64,000 nucleotides of DNA from Thermanaerothrix solaris (lineage in GTDB: Bacteria > Chloroflexota > Anaerolineae > Anaerolineales > Anaerolineaceae): NCBI RefSeq assembly GCF_032334255.1, contig NZ_JAUHMF010000002.1, forward strand, positions 744,001 to 808,000, in the 5' to 3' direction. The translations under genes were made by a program, and so were the position numbers. Under the pieces are notes generated by a model. That model did no database searches. It was not told where the DNA came from and worked only from the letters and a program-made list of their open reading frames with translations. This document shows, one piece after another, positions 25,329-34,241 of the stretch. Numbering within the stretch: position 1 is the stretch's first letter; the number at the start of each line of letters is the position of its first letter.

Positions 25329-26509
25329 ACCTGGAACGCTTCAAGCACTGGCTGGGAAGTCTTCCCGTGCATGTGGTCCTGTTGGGCCTGTGTTTCATCT
25401 GGCTATTGCCCACGCTGGGGTTGCTGGTAACCTCATTTCGTCCCTTTCAGGATGTTAACGAAACCGGGTGGTGGCAGGTATTTGATCCACCGAAAGGGGC
25501 CCGCGAGTATCAGCAATTTTGTGCCGCTTGCCACGGGGCCCACGGCGATGCCCTACCTAATGCCGACTTAAGCAACCCCGATCTGGTGCAGCGCTACCGA
25601 CGTTCGTTTACCCTGATGGCGGTCTTGAACCAGGACATTAACGGCCAACCTCACCTGGGCGAAAAGCCGCTCCCAAACGAGAACCAAGCTGCCCTGATCG
25701 CCACTTACCTGCGCCGTCTCTCCGGGATTGAGGTACGCCCGCGCTTCACCCTGGATAACTACATTGATGCGATTGTAGGTTATCGTGGCACGCGCAATTA
25801 TCGCACCGACTGTGCTGAAGGGGTGCAATCGGTGGATCTTTACTGTGACTGGCGCGATTTGGGCAACCCGCGCGGGATGGGACGGGCTTTGATCAACAGC
25901 CTAATTGTGACCATTCCGGCTACCATCCTGCCTATTTTGGTGGCGGCCTTTGCGGCCTACGCCTTCTCATGGATGGAATTTCCCGGGCGGCAGTGGCTGT
26001 TTGCTTTGCTGGTGGGAGTACAGATTGTGCCTTTACAGATGGCTTTGATTCCTGTCTCACGCTTGTATGCTCAATTAGGCCTCAATGGCACCTTCCCGGG
26101 CATCTGGATGTTCCACACTGGTTTCGGACTGCCTTATGCCATTTTCCTGACCCGTAACTTCATGGGCTCGCTTCCGCGAGAACTTTTCGAATCGGCGTTT
26201 CTCGATGGTGCTTCGCATTGGACGGTCTTCACCCGCCTAGCGATCCCGCTAACCGTGCCGGCCATTGCCTCGCTCGCTATTTTCCAATTCCTGTGGGTAT
26301 GGAATGACCTTTTAGTGGCCTTGGTGTTTTTAGGAGGCACCAAGCCGGTGTTAACCTATCAGATAAGTAACTTGGTGACCTCGTTGGGTGGCGGTTGGCA
26401 TTTGCTCACCGCAGCAGCGTTCATTTCCATGATCCTACCAATGCTGGTATTCTTTGCCTTCCAGCGCTATTTTGTGCGGGGGATGCTGGCAGGCGCGATC
26501 AAAGGCTAA
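25325..26509 (+). CDS. carbohydrate ABC permease (AglG/MalG type) with inserted c-type cytochrome domain
   Basis: A 394-aa protein starting at ATG 25325 (ATGA overlap with the first permease). Segment 1 spans about 14-36. Between it and segment 2 (about 186-212) lies an external region with a mono-heme cytochrome c-like domain (about 60-134): FCAACHGAHGD with heme motif Cys66-Cys69-His70, and a closing helix NQAALIATYLRRLSG. The usual MP axial-Met motif is not present; Met98 or His110 are candidate sixth ligands. The canonical permease then resumes with FTLDNY, the EAA loop FESAFLDGASHWTVFTRL and six segments in total. AglG proteins normally carry a non-heme insertion here. The frame is continuous. 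Two further cysteines (163, 174) are external. Confidence 0.9.
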   Translation: MNLERFKHWLGSLPVHVVLLGLCFIWLLPTLGLLVTSFRPFQDVNETGWWQVFDPPKGAREYQQFCAACHGAHGDALPNADLSNPDLVQRYRRSFTLMAVLNQDINGQPHLGEKPLPNENQAALIATYLRRLSGIEVRPRFTLDNYIDAIVGYRGTRNYRTDCAEGVQSVDLYCDWRDLGNPRGMGRALINSLIVTIPATILPILVAAFAAYAFSWMEFPGRQWLFALLVGVQIVPLQMALIPVSRLYAQLGLNGTFPGIWMFHTGFGLPYAIFLTRNFMGSLPRELFESAFLDGASHWTVFTRLAIPLTVPAIASLAIFQFLWVWNDLLVALVFLGGTKPVLTYQISNLVTSLGGGWHLLTAAAFISMILPMLVFFAFQRYFVRGMLAGAIKG

Positions 26510-26528
26510 ATTTATCATCGAGGGTTGC

Positions 26529-28157
26529 ATGAGCGAATCCTATTGGTATAAAAACGCGATCTTTTACGAGGTTTATATCCGTGCCTTCGCCGATGGTAAT
26601 GGGGATGGGCATGGCGATTTTATTGGCCTGACGCAACGGCTGGATTATTTCCAAGAACTGGGGGTGGATTGTCTGTGGCTGTTACCGATGTATCCCTCCC
26701 CGTTGAAAGACGATGGCTATGATATTGCCGACTATTACAACATCCACCCGGATTACGGCACCTTAGAGGATTTCAAGGTCTTTTTGCGCGAAGCCCACGC
26801 GCGGGGTTTACGCGTGATCGCCGATCTGGTCATTAACCATACTTCTGATCAGCATCCCTGGTTCCAAGCGGCGCGCTCGGATCGCAATTCACCGTATCGC
26901 GATTATTACGTTTGGAGCGATACCGATCAAAAATATCAGGGCACCCGCATTATCTTCCTGGACACCGAGCGCTCAAACTGGGCGTGGGATGAACAGGCTG
27001 GTCAGTACTACTGGCACCGCTTTTATTCTCATCAGCCGGATTTGAATTATGACAACCCGGCGGTGCAGGAGGAGATGCTCAATGTAATGCGCTTTTGGTT
27101 GGAGATGGGGTTGGATGGCTTTCGCGTGGACGCGGTGCCCTATCTCTTTGAGCGCGAGGGAACCAATTGTGAAAACTTACCGGAAACGCACGCCTACCTC
27201 AAACGAATGCGCCACTTTGTGGAAGAGAATTTTCCAGGCGCGATTCTGCTCGCCGAGGCCAATCAGTGGCCGTGGGACTTGCGTCCGTATTTTGGTGAAG
27301 GGGATGAATTCCACCTAGCGTTTCATTTCCCCCTAATGCCACGCCTTTATCTGGCGCTTGCCAAAGAGGATGCGACGCCGATTGTCAACATTCTGGCTCA
27401 GACCCCTCCCATTCCCGATAATTGCCAGTGGTGCACCTTCCTGCGCAACCACGACGAATTAACCTTGGAGATGGTTACTCCTGAAGAGCGGGAGTTTTTG
27501 TGGAATTATTATGCCCCTCATCCCCGCATGCGCCTAAATTTGGGTATTCGACGGCGTTTGGCCCCATTGTTGGATGGCGACATTCGTAAGATTACTTTGC
27601 TCCACTCTCTCTTATTCAGCCTACCTGGCTCGCCAGTGCTTTATTACGGGGATGAGATCGGGATGGGGGATAACATCTGGCTACCGGATCGCAATGGCGT
27701 ACGCACTCCCATGCAATGGGACGCCGGTCTCGGGGCGGGATTTTCTACTGCGCCACCAGAACGTTTTTATGCCCCGTTGATCCAGGAAGGGCCGTTTGAC
27801 TATCGCCGCGTTAACCTGGCAGCGCAAAAGGCAGATCCCGACTCGTTGTGGCACACACTGCGCCGCATGATTGCGGTGCGCAAAGCCCACCCCACGCTGG
27901 GACAAGGGGATTATCGTCTGATCCAATGGGAGACATTGCCGTCTTTCCTGGGTGTGCTGCGTCAGAACGGGAAGGAAACCATTTTGGCTTTGCACAACCT
28001 GAGTGGAAGACCCTTGGCCTTTACCTTGCCTTTATCTGATTTCCAGGGTTGGCACTGGGAAGGGGTGCTCAACGAAAGCGGCAGCGGTCAAGTTCCCGTC
28101 ACGGGATTTCCGGTTTGCCTGGAACCCTATCAGTATCGCTGGCTTAAACTGGGGTAA
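26529..28157 (+). CDS. treS: trehalose synthase / GH13 maltose glucosyltransferase
   Basis: A 542-aa GH13 enzyme. Nucleophile Asp201 lies in GLDGFRVDAVPYL, acid/base Glu243 in ILLAEANQW, and the third acid Asp309 in FLRNHDEL. The segment YYGDEIGMGDNIWLPDRNGV, then RTPMQWD, is typical of trehalose synthase, which interconverts maltose and trehalose in the cytoplasm. No maltokinase domain is fused. An alpha-glucosidase is possible but less likely given the motif. ATG 26529 was chosen by homology with the YWYKNAIFYEVYIRAF start. It is last in the LacI operon, acting on the imported disaccharide. Confidence 0.88.
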   Translation: MSESYWYKNAIFYEVYIRAFADGNGDGHGDFIGLTQRLDYFQELGVDCLWLLPMYPSPLKDDGYDIADYYNIHPDYGTLEDFKVFLREAHARGLRVIADLVINHTSDQHPWFQAARSDRNSPYRDYYVWSDTDQKYQGTRIIFLDTERSNWAWDEQAGQYYWHRFYSHQPDLNYDNPAVQEEMLNVMRFWLEMGLDGFRVDAVPYLFEREGTNCENLPETHAYLKRMRHFVEENFPGAILLAEANQWPWDLRPYFGEGDEFHLAFHFPLMPRLYLALAKEDATPIVNILAQTPPIPDNCQWCTFLRNHDELTLEMVTPEEREFLWNYYAPHPRMRLNLGIRRRLAPLLDGDIRKITLLHSLLFSLPGSPVLYYGDEIGMGDNIWLPDRNGVRTPMQWDAGLGAGFSTAPPERFYAPLIQEGPFDYRRVNLAAQKADPDSLWHTLRRMIAVRKAHPTLGQGDYRLIQWETLPSFLGVLRQNGKETILALHNLSGRPLAFTLPLSDFQGWHWEGVLNESGSGQVPVTGFPVCLEPYQYRWLKLG

Positions 28158-28205
28158 AAAATAGCCCGGGGGAACGAACATTGTCCCCCTAGGCGCATCT
28201 TTTAA

Positions 28206-28239
28206 CCTTACAATTTTGTAAACTCGGGAGATTGTAAGG
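28206..28239. repeat. 9-bp inverted repeat upstream of the HD-GYP gene
   Basis: CCTTACAAT (28206-28214) and ATTGTAAGG (28231-28239) are perfect inverted copies 16 bp apart. No T-run follows. It could be a regulator site or a weak terminator for the preceding operon; a GC-rich imperfect hairpin at about 28165-28190 also lies in this gap. Confidence 0.55.
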
Positions 28240-28309
28240 TCGGTATTTTATGCATTCATGTACAATCAGAGACATATTGGTAGGTGGGTTGATTCATTGT
28301 TGATTAGGG

Positions 28310-31300
28310 GTGGTTGTGGCAAGAGCAGACCGAATCAAAATGGGAAATGCCCTCATGGGATGGGCTGAAGCGCTGTGGGATGCCTCACCGCTGGCGGTTG
28401 TGGTATGGCGGGAAGGGGAAGCGGGGGCTGAGGTTATCGCCTGGAATCGCGCCGCGGAGCGTCTCTTTGGATGGGAACGCGAAGCCATCCAGGGGCAGTC
28501 TGTGTATTCTCTTTTGCTAGCCTCAGAGGATGATGTCGCACGCCTGCGCGAGGTTGTTCACCAGCCACGTGAGTCGGGCGATCCTGCGACGCTGGCTCTG
28601 GCCTGCCGTAGCAAGTTGGGGCGCATCGTATGGACGACTTGGTCATTGATGCCCTTACTCGATTCGGCGACTACTTTTTTGGCTTATATCGAAGAAAATA
28701 CCGAGCCCCACGTCTTAGCCGAAGCCCTGCGCCATAGCGAAGCCACTTTCGAGAGTTTGATGACCAGCCTGGAGGATGGAGTGACCATTCTCCGTTATGG
28801 ACGGATCATTGTAGCCAACGCAGCGATGGCTCATCTGCTGGGGTTGGCTGCGCCGCAGGCCCTGATAGGCAAAGATTGGCAGGCATACCTTAGCCCTGAA
28901 TCGCGCGCCCTGGTGGAGACAGAAATCCCTCCCGGCCGGGCTGAACTTGACTCCAGTCGGCGGTTGGAATTGACGTTCTTGCGCCCGGATGGTCAGCACA
29001 AGACCACCGAGAGCACCTTCCTCACCGTGCCTTTTGCGGGGCGTCCTCATATCATTGCTATTCATCGCGACATTACCGAGCGTAAACGGTGGGAGCAGCA
29101 GTTGCGCGTTAGTGAAGAACGCTACCGCACGCTCTTTGAAACGATGCTGGATGGTTTTGCCCTGCATGAGATCATCCTGGATGAACAGGGTGACCCTTAT
29201 GACTATCGCTTTTTGCAGGTCAATCCGGCGTTTGAGCGTTTGACCGGGCTGAGCGCAGGGCAGGTGATCGGCCGCACAGCGCGTGAACTTCTGCCAAACC
29301 TGGAGCCTAATTGGATTCAGGTCTATGGTCGAGTGGCGCTCACAGGGCAGCCGGCCCATTTCGAAGAATTCAGCCGTGATCTGGGGCGTTGGTTTGAGGT
29401 CACGGTCATCAGTCCGCGGCGGGGGCAATTTGCTACGTTTTTCAGCGATATTTCGGCCCGGGTACAAGCAGAACAAATGCAGCGCTTGCTCACTCGGGCG
29501 TTGGAGCAAGCCGATGTGGTGCTCATGCTGGCCGATTTGGACGGTCGGTTAACCTGGGCGAACCCGGCGTTCACCCGTCTGACCGGATATACCTTGTCAG
29601 AAGCAATGGGCACGCCGTTATTGCGTTACTGTGGGCAACCCCAGCAAATTGGACTGGCTTTTACGCAAGTCAGAGAGCGTGGTGAGGCTTGGGAAGGCGA
29701 ATGTAGCGGGCTACGTAAAGGCGGCGAACCCTTTATCGCCCGAGTGAGTATCTCACCGGTGGAGGGTCCCCAGGGCGAGATCAGTCATATCGCCGTCGTT
29801 GCTTGGGAGATCACGGAGCAAAAACATCACGAACAGCAACGCGAGGCTCTCTTGAGTTTGGCAAATGCCCTGCGCGGGACCGAGGTGCTGGAGACCATGC
29901 TCCCGATCATCGGTGAGACAATTGTGCATGCCCTGGAAGCCTCGGCCGTGACTCTTTCGCTCTATGACGCTGACCGTGATGTCCTGGTGGTGCGTTATGC
30001 CTTTGGCTTATGGCAGGATCTGGCCGGGCGAGACATTCGTTCCGGCGAGGGTATCACGGGTCACGCGTTCATTCATGGCGAACCTTTTTATTTAGACCAT
30101 GTTCTAGATGATCCCCACCGCCTTCCAGATCCGCGGATACGTTATCCCTCTTGCATGGCGGTCGTGCCGTTGGTAGCAGGAGAGCACCGCATTGGTGCGA
30201 TCACGGTAGGAAGAGAACGGCGTTTTAGGCCCGCTGATCAAATGATGTTGATCAGCCTGAGCGAATTTGCTGCTAGCGCTTTGCACCGGGGGTTACATTA
30301 TCATGCCTTACAGCAGGCATTAGGGCGGTTGAATGCCCTGCGTCAGATTGACCTGGCCATTCTTTCCCAGGGCCTTAACCCGGAATCTATGCAAGTCCTG
30401 GCGCGTGAGACGCGCGAGCACATTGCCGTGGATGCGGTCAGCGTGTGGATTTACTGGCCCGAGGAGCAGGTCCTGCGCTTGAGCGCCGGGAGTGGCTTTC
30501 AGGCTCCCCTACCGGTGGAATTAACCTGTCGCCCAGGAGAAGGGCTGGCCGGTGCGGTCGTTGAACGGCGTGAACCGCTCCGCATTGACGCAGATCTGAG
30601 CAAGAGGCTGCGTGGGATGGCTTGCCCCTTCCCAGCGCAAGAAGAAGGGTTTGTGGCTTATTATGGTTTGCCTTTACTGGTACAAGGTGAGCCGCGTGGT
30701 GTGTTAGAGATCTATCACCGTGCGCCGCTGACCCTCACCGGCGACCAGAGTGAATTTTTAGTGATGCTGGCGCAACAAGGGGCGATTGCGGTCGAGAATG
30801 TCCATATCTTACGCGAACTGCACGCGGTAAACCGGCAACTTCGTCAAGCCTATGACCAGACTCTGGAAAGCCTGATCGGTTTATTAGAGTTGCGCGATGA
30901 TGAAACCGAAGGACACAGCCGCCGCGTGGCGGAGTTCACCCTGCGGATTGCCCGCGAGATGGGGATGAGTGAGGAACAATTGGTGCACATCCGGCGTGGG
31001 GCCTTGCTGCACGATATCGGCAAGGTAGGTGTGCCAGATGCTATCCTGCTCAAAAAGGGCCCCCTTACCGCGGAAGAATGGGCAGTCATGCAACGGCACC
31101 CGGTTATGGCGTTTGACATTCTTTCCAAAATCCCCTTCCTGCGTCCGGCTTTGGACATCCCCTATTGCCACCACGAGCGCTGGGATGGCAGTGGTTATCC
31201 TCGCGGGCTAAAGGGGGAGCAGATTCCATTGGCGGCGCGCATCTTTGCAGTTGTGGATGTCTGGGATGCACTGCTCTCGCAGCGCCCCTACCGTCCCCCT

Positions 31301-31420
31301 TGGCCGCGGGAGCGGGTCCGTGATTATATCCGTGAACAGGCAGGCAAGCTCTTTGACCCCCATGTGGTTGAAATTTTTTTGCGTCTGGAAGCGGATTTCA
31401 CCCCTCCACCGAGAGGGTGA
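28310..31420 (+). CDS. PAS-GAF-HD-GYP sensor protein, probable c-di-GMP phosphodiesterase
   Basis: A soluble protein of about 1036 aa. Four PAS-like domains are seen at about 10-125, 140-255, 265-385 and 390-510, then two GAF domains at about 512-660 and 677-850. The C-terminal HD-GYP domain (855-1030) has DDETEGHS, LLHDIGKVGVPD, HHERWDGSGYPRGLKG and a final DVWDALLSQRPYR, so the metal ligands and the GYP motif are intact. It should hydrolyse cyclic di-GMP in response to small-molecule or redox signals. The GTG at 28310 gives the longest frame; ATG 28340 or 28355 are alternatives, and no ribosome site decides. No membrane segment is seen. Confidence 0.9.
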   Translation: MVVARADRIKMGNALMGWAEALWDASPLAVVVWREGEAGAEVIAWNRAAERLFGWEREAIQGQSVYSLLLASEDDVARLREVVHQPRESGDPATLALACRSKLGRIVWTTWSLMPLLDSATTFLAYIEENTEPHVLAEALRHSEATFESLMTSLEDGVTILRYGRIIVANAAMAHLLGLAAPQALIGKDWQAYLSPESRALVETEIPPGRAELDSSRRLELTFLRPDGQHKTTESTFLTVPFAGRPHIIAIHRDITERKRWEQQLRVSEERYRTLFETMLDGFALHEIILDEQGDPYDYRFLQVNPAFERLTGLSAGQVIGRTARELLPNLEPNWIQVYGRVALTGQPAHFEEFSRDLGRWFEVTVISPRRGQFATFFSDISARVQAEQMQRLLTRALEQADVVLMLADLDGRLTWANPAFTRLTGYTLSEAMGTPLLRYCGQPQQIGLAFTQVRERGEAWEGECSGLRKGGEPFIARVSISPVEGPQGEISHIAVVAWEITEQKHHEQQREALLSLANALRGTEVLETMLPIIGETIVHALEASAVTLSLYDADRDVLVVRYAFGLWQDLAGRDIRSGEGITGHAFIHGEPFYLDHVLDDPHRLPDPRIRYPSCMAVVPLVAGEHRIGAITVGRERRFRPADQMMLISLSEFAASALHRGLHYHALQQALGRLNALRQIDLAILSQGLNPESMQVLARETREHIAVDAVSVWIYWPEEQVLRLSAGSGFQAPLPVELTCRPGEGLAGAVVERREPLRIDADLSKRLRGMACPFPAQEEGFVAYYGLPLLVQGEPRGVLEIYHRAPLTLTGDQSEFLVMLAQQGAIAVENVHILRELHAVNRQLRQAYDQTLESLIGLLELRDDETEGHSRRVAEFTLRIAREMGMSEEQLVHIRRGALLHDIGKVGVPDAILLKKGPLTAEEWAVMQRHPVMAFDILSKIPFLRPALDIPYCHHERWDGSGYPRGLKGEQIPLAARIFAVVDVWDALLSQRPYRPPWPRERVRDYIREQAGKLFDPHVVEIFLRLEADFTPPPRG

Positions 31421-31522
31421 ATGCGCGGGACAAAAAGTGGCCCCATAGGTGTCGGTTGTGGCTTCAAGTATATTGTGGGGGTGGGGTATCTGCGCTATTA
31501 TAGTAGCAGGATACCCGGTTGA

Positions 31523-32389
31523 ATGGACCAGGCACGCATCCTGATTGCAATTGAAGTACAAACGCCGAGTTTTCCAGCGTTAGATTTGGGTGTTCTCCTG
31601 GCCGAATCTCTCCGCTGGCCGGTGGATATTTTGTGTATTGGCCACCCCACTTCTGAAAAGACATTCGTTGCGCACTTGGATCGTAATACGAACGATTTGA
31701 GTGCGGCGGGACTGATGGGGAATCTTATCTGGGGGCGGGAGCCGTTTGTGGAAGCCGTTCTGGGTCAGGCTCGTCCTCAAGTGGATATCCTCCTCATTTT
31801 CAGCGATACCCATCGTCCACGCTGGCGGCGGTGGGCGCATTCGGGGCGCTTTCGCCAATTGCAAGCGGCCTGGCCGGGCCCATTGCTACGGGTACGGCGA
31901 GTAAATTGGCCGTGGCGGCACTTGCTTGTTTGTAGTGGGGGGCTGGATTATACTGTGCCGTTGGAACGTTTCATGCTGGATCTGGGCCTAATCCTGGGCG
32001 CGCATCTGACGGTGTTGCATGTCGTTGAGCCGATTACATTGAATTATCCCTTGGCTCAGGATGTCCAGCGTCACCAATTGCGCTTGCTTGAGACTCACAC
32101 CCCACAAGCGCGTCATTTTGAGGCGTTATTAGACAGAGCCGCCCAATTGGGCGTGCCATGTGAGTTGAAGGTGCGCTATGGGCCAGTTGTACGTGAGATT
32201 CGATCTGAGATCCGGAACGGGGAATATGATCTGATCGGGATGGGCTCACCGCTCAGCGCCCGTAGTTTAAGGCGGCTCTTCCGCCCTGAGGTGACGACCC
32301 TGGTGAACGCCGGGGTGGAAGAGCCGCTTTTAATTATGCGTCAAGCCGTAGATCCACCTGGGGATTACTCACGGGCGGAGGTGACGTAA
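31523..32389 (+). CDS. universal stress protein family, tandem domain
   Basis: The 288-aa product resembles two fused Usp domains. The C-terminal one is clear (about 140-275): HLLVCSGGLDYTVPLE, LTVLHVVEP and YDLIGMGSPLSARSLRRLF, where the GxG region is partly changed. The N-terminal half is more divergent. The Usp ATP-binding loop G-x2-G-x9-G-S/T is only partly recognisable. Its 3' end overlaps the convergent RNase J gene by 25 bp, so antisense interference is possible. Confidence 0.75.
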   Translation: MDQARILIAIEVQTPSFPALDLGVLLAESLRWPVDILCIGHPTSEKTFVAHLDRNTNDLSAAGLMGNLIWGREPFVEAVLGQARPQVDILLIFSDTHRPRWRRWAHSGRFRQLQAAWPGPLLRVRRVNWPWRHLLVCSGGLDYTVPLERFMLDLGLILGAHLTVLHVVEPITLNYPLAQDVQRHQLRLLETHTPQARHFEALLDRAAQLGVPCELKVRYGPVVREIRSEIRNGEYDLIGMGSPLSARSLRRLFRPEVTTLVNAGVEEPLLIMRQAVDPPGDYSRAEVT

Positions 32390-34005
32390 ATCAGCGGGCG
32401 GCGGCGGGTTTCATTGTAAAGGAAGTTGCTGAGCGCCTGCTCAACATCGCGATTGAGGTTCCCGTTGGCACGTGCTGCCACCTCGGCCACGCGCTTACGG
32501 GCGCGCGCCAGGACCTCATCTGCATCACCGGCGGTCAGGAAACCGCGGCTGGTGATCACCGGTTCACGGCGCAGACTGCCGCTGAAGCGGTCCAACACCA
32601 AGTGCACCATGACAATCCCATCGCGAGCGAGAGCTTCGCGTTCGCGCAGCACCTCTTCATCAACTTCACCCACACCGGAGCCATCCACAAAGACGTAGGA
32701 CGTGGGTACCCGCTCACCCAGACGCATTTGCCCATTGACGAATTCGAGCACCTGACCGTTTTCAAGGATGGCAACGTTCTCGCGTGGAATGCCCATTTGC
32801 TGGGCCAGGATGGCATGCCGATAAAGGTGGCGCGGTTCGCCGTGTATCGGTACCAGGTACTTGGGGCGCGTCAGGTGGATGAGCAATTTCATTTCTTCCT
32901 GGCTGGCATGCCCGGAGACATGCACCGGGGCAATGGCCTCGTAGATCACATTCGCCCCTAACTGGAAGAGGCGGTTAATGGTCTGATAGACGTTTTCCTC
33001 GTTGCCCGGGATGGGATGGGAAGAGAGCACCACCGTATCGCCGGGAATGATGTCGAATTGGCGGTTCGTACCACGCGAAAGCCGTCCCATGATTGAGGTA
33101 GGCTCACCTTGCGACCCGGTGCACATGATAACCACGCGCTCCGGTGGCAAGGCTAGGGCTTGCTCTAATGGGACGACAAGGTCATCGGGCAAGTCCAGGT
33201 AACCAAGTTTCCGCGCCATGCGCATATTGTCCACCATACTGGTACCCACAAAGGCTAGTTTACGATTATGGCGTTGTGCAGCATTGGCTACCTGTTGCAT
33301 GCGCGAGATCAGGGAGGCGAAACTGGCCAGGATGATGCGTCCCGGAGCTTCAGCGAAGACTTGATCCAGTGCCGCATCTACCACCCGTTCCGAAGGTGTC
33401 CAGCCCGGGCGTTCGACGTTGGTCGAATCGGCCAGGAGTGCTAAAACACCCCGCTGGGAGAACTCGGCCAGGGTGGCGTAATCGGTGGGCCAGTTATCCA
33501 CCGGCGTCTGATCGAATTTATAGTCGCTGGCATGCACAATCAACCCAACCGGTGTCTCGATGCCCAATCCTACGGCATCGGGAATGGAATGGCAGACGTG
33601 GTAGAACTTAACCTTAAACGGCCCAATGTGAATCGTCTCGCCGGCCTGAACGGTGTGCAAGTCGCTGCGTTGCAACAGCCCGCCTTTGGCCAGTTTGACC
33701 TCGATCAACCCTCTGGTGAGTGGGGTGGCGTAGACGGGGGCTTGTATGTTCTCTAAAACGTGGCGAATGGCGCCGGTATGGTCTTCGTGACCATGGGTGA
33801 TAATAATCCCTTTAACCCAATCCCGCTTGTCCAGCAGGTAGGTGATGTCCGGGATAATGTAGTCAATCCCCAACATATCGTCGTTGGGGAACATTAGCCC
33901 CGTATCCACGATGAGGATCGAGCGCTCGTACTCGTACACCATCATATTCCGCCCGACCTCACCGAGACCGCCGAGAGGAATGATGCGCAACTTTGAATGT
34001 TTCAT
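32365..34005 (-). CDS. rnj: ribonuclease J
   Basis: A 546-aa metallo-beta-lactamase/beta-CASP nuclease with both endo- and 5'-3' exonuclease activity on RNA in Firmicutes. The zinc site is HGHEDH (His71, His73, Asp75, His76). Further motifs present are VHASDYKFDQTPVD, LLADSTNVERPG, CTGSQGEP and PVHVSGHASQEE. The C-terminal domain after residue 450 is complete. GGAGTAAGG precedes ATG 34005. The gene has a strong promoter and a leader of about 185 nt with a terminator-like hairpin, suggesting attenuation or autoregulation. Confidence 0.96.
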   Translation of the reverse strand: MKHSKLRIIPLGGLGEVGRNMMVYEYERSILIVDTGLMFPNDDMLGIDYIIPDITYLLDKRDWVKGIIITHGHEDHTGAIRHVLENIQAPVYATPLTRGLIEVKLAKGGLLQRSDLHTVQAGETIHIGPFKVKFYHVCHSIPDAVGLGIETPVGLIVHASDYKFDQTPVDNWPTDYATLAEFSQRGVLALLADSTNVERPGWTPSERVVDAALDQVFAEAPGRIILASFASLISRMQQVANAAQRHNRKLAFVGTSMVDNMRMARKLGYLDLPDDLVVPLEQALALPPERVVIMCTGSQGEPTSIMGRLSRGTNRQFDIIPGDTVVLSSHPIPGNEENVYQTINRLFQLGANVIYEAIAPVHVSGHASQEEMKLLIHLTRPKYLVPIHGEPRHLYRHAILAQQMGIPRENVAILENGQVLEFVNGQMRLGERVPTSYVFVDGSGVGEVDEEVLREREALARDGIVMVHLVLDRFSGSLRREPVITSRGFLTAGDADEVLARARKRVAEVAARANGNLNRDVEQALSNFLYNETRRRPLIYVTSARE

Positions 34006-34076
34006 TGCTAAACCTTACTCCAATTTCCTAAAAATTTTCCAAACGCTAATCAAAGCGTCTAAGATTCAAGCGAAAA

Positions 34077-34099
34077 CCCCGGTTATCCTTTCACCGGGG
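34077..34099 (-). promoter_or_regulatory. terminator-like hairpin in the RNase J leader (candidate attenuator)
   Basis: On the minus strand, CCCCGGT and ACCGGGG (7-bp perfect stem, 9-nt loop) are followed by TTTT. It lies about 95 nt after the predicted transcript start and 72 nt before the RNase J start codon, so it would interrupt the leader. It may alternatively end read-through from the epimerase gene upstream. Confidence 0.6.
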
Positions 34100-34197
34100 C
34101 CGCATGAGGGCAAGCTGAATTACCATGGGCAACCACAACCAGCCTACCCCCAGACGTGGCCGGAAATCCGGCGAATTTCTCAAAATTCATTGATTGA

Positions 34198-34226
34198 ATT
34201 TTAGCATACAATATCAAGATTGTCAA
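34198..34226 (-). promoter_or_regulatory. promoter of RNase J
   Basis: On the minus strand, TTGACA (34226-34221) and TAAAAT (34203-34198) are separated by 17 bp, just after the epimerase stop. Confidence 0.87.
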
Positions 34227-34241
34227 AACAATGTTTACTTG

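Noticed and set aside
25325..26509. Cytochrome domain in the permease as an assembly chimera
   Set aside because: The frame is continuous, the insertion is at the position where AglG proteins have an insertion, and conserved permease sequence resumes cleanly on both sides.
31421..31522. Promoter before the Usp gene (TTGTGG, 17 bp, TATTAT)
   Set aside because: The -35 box matches only three of six bases; too weak to call.
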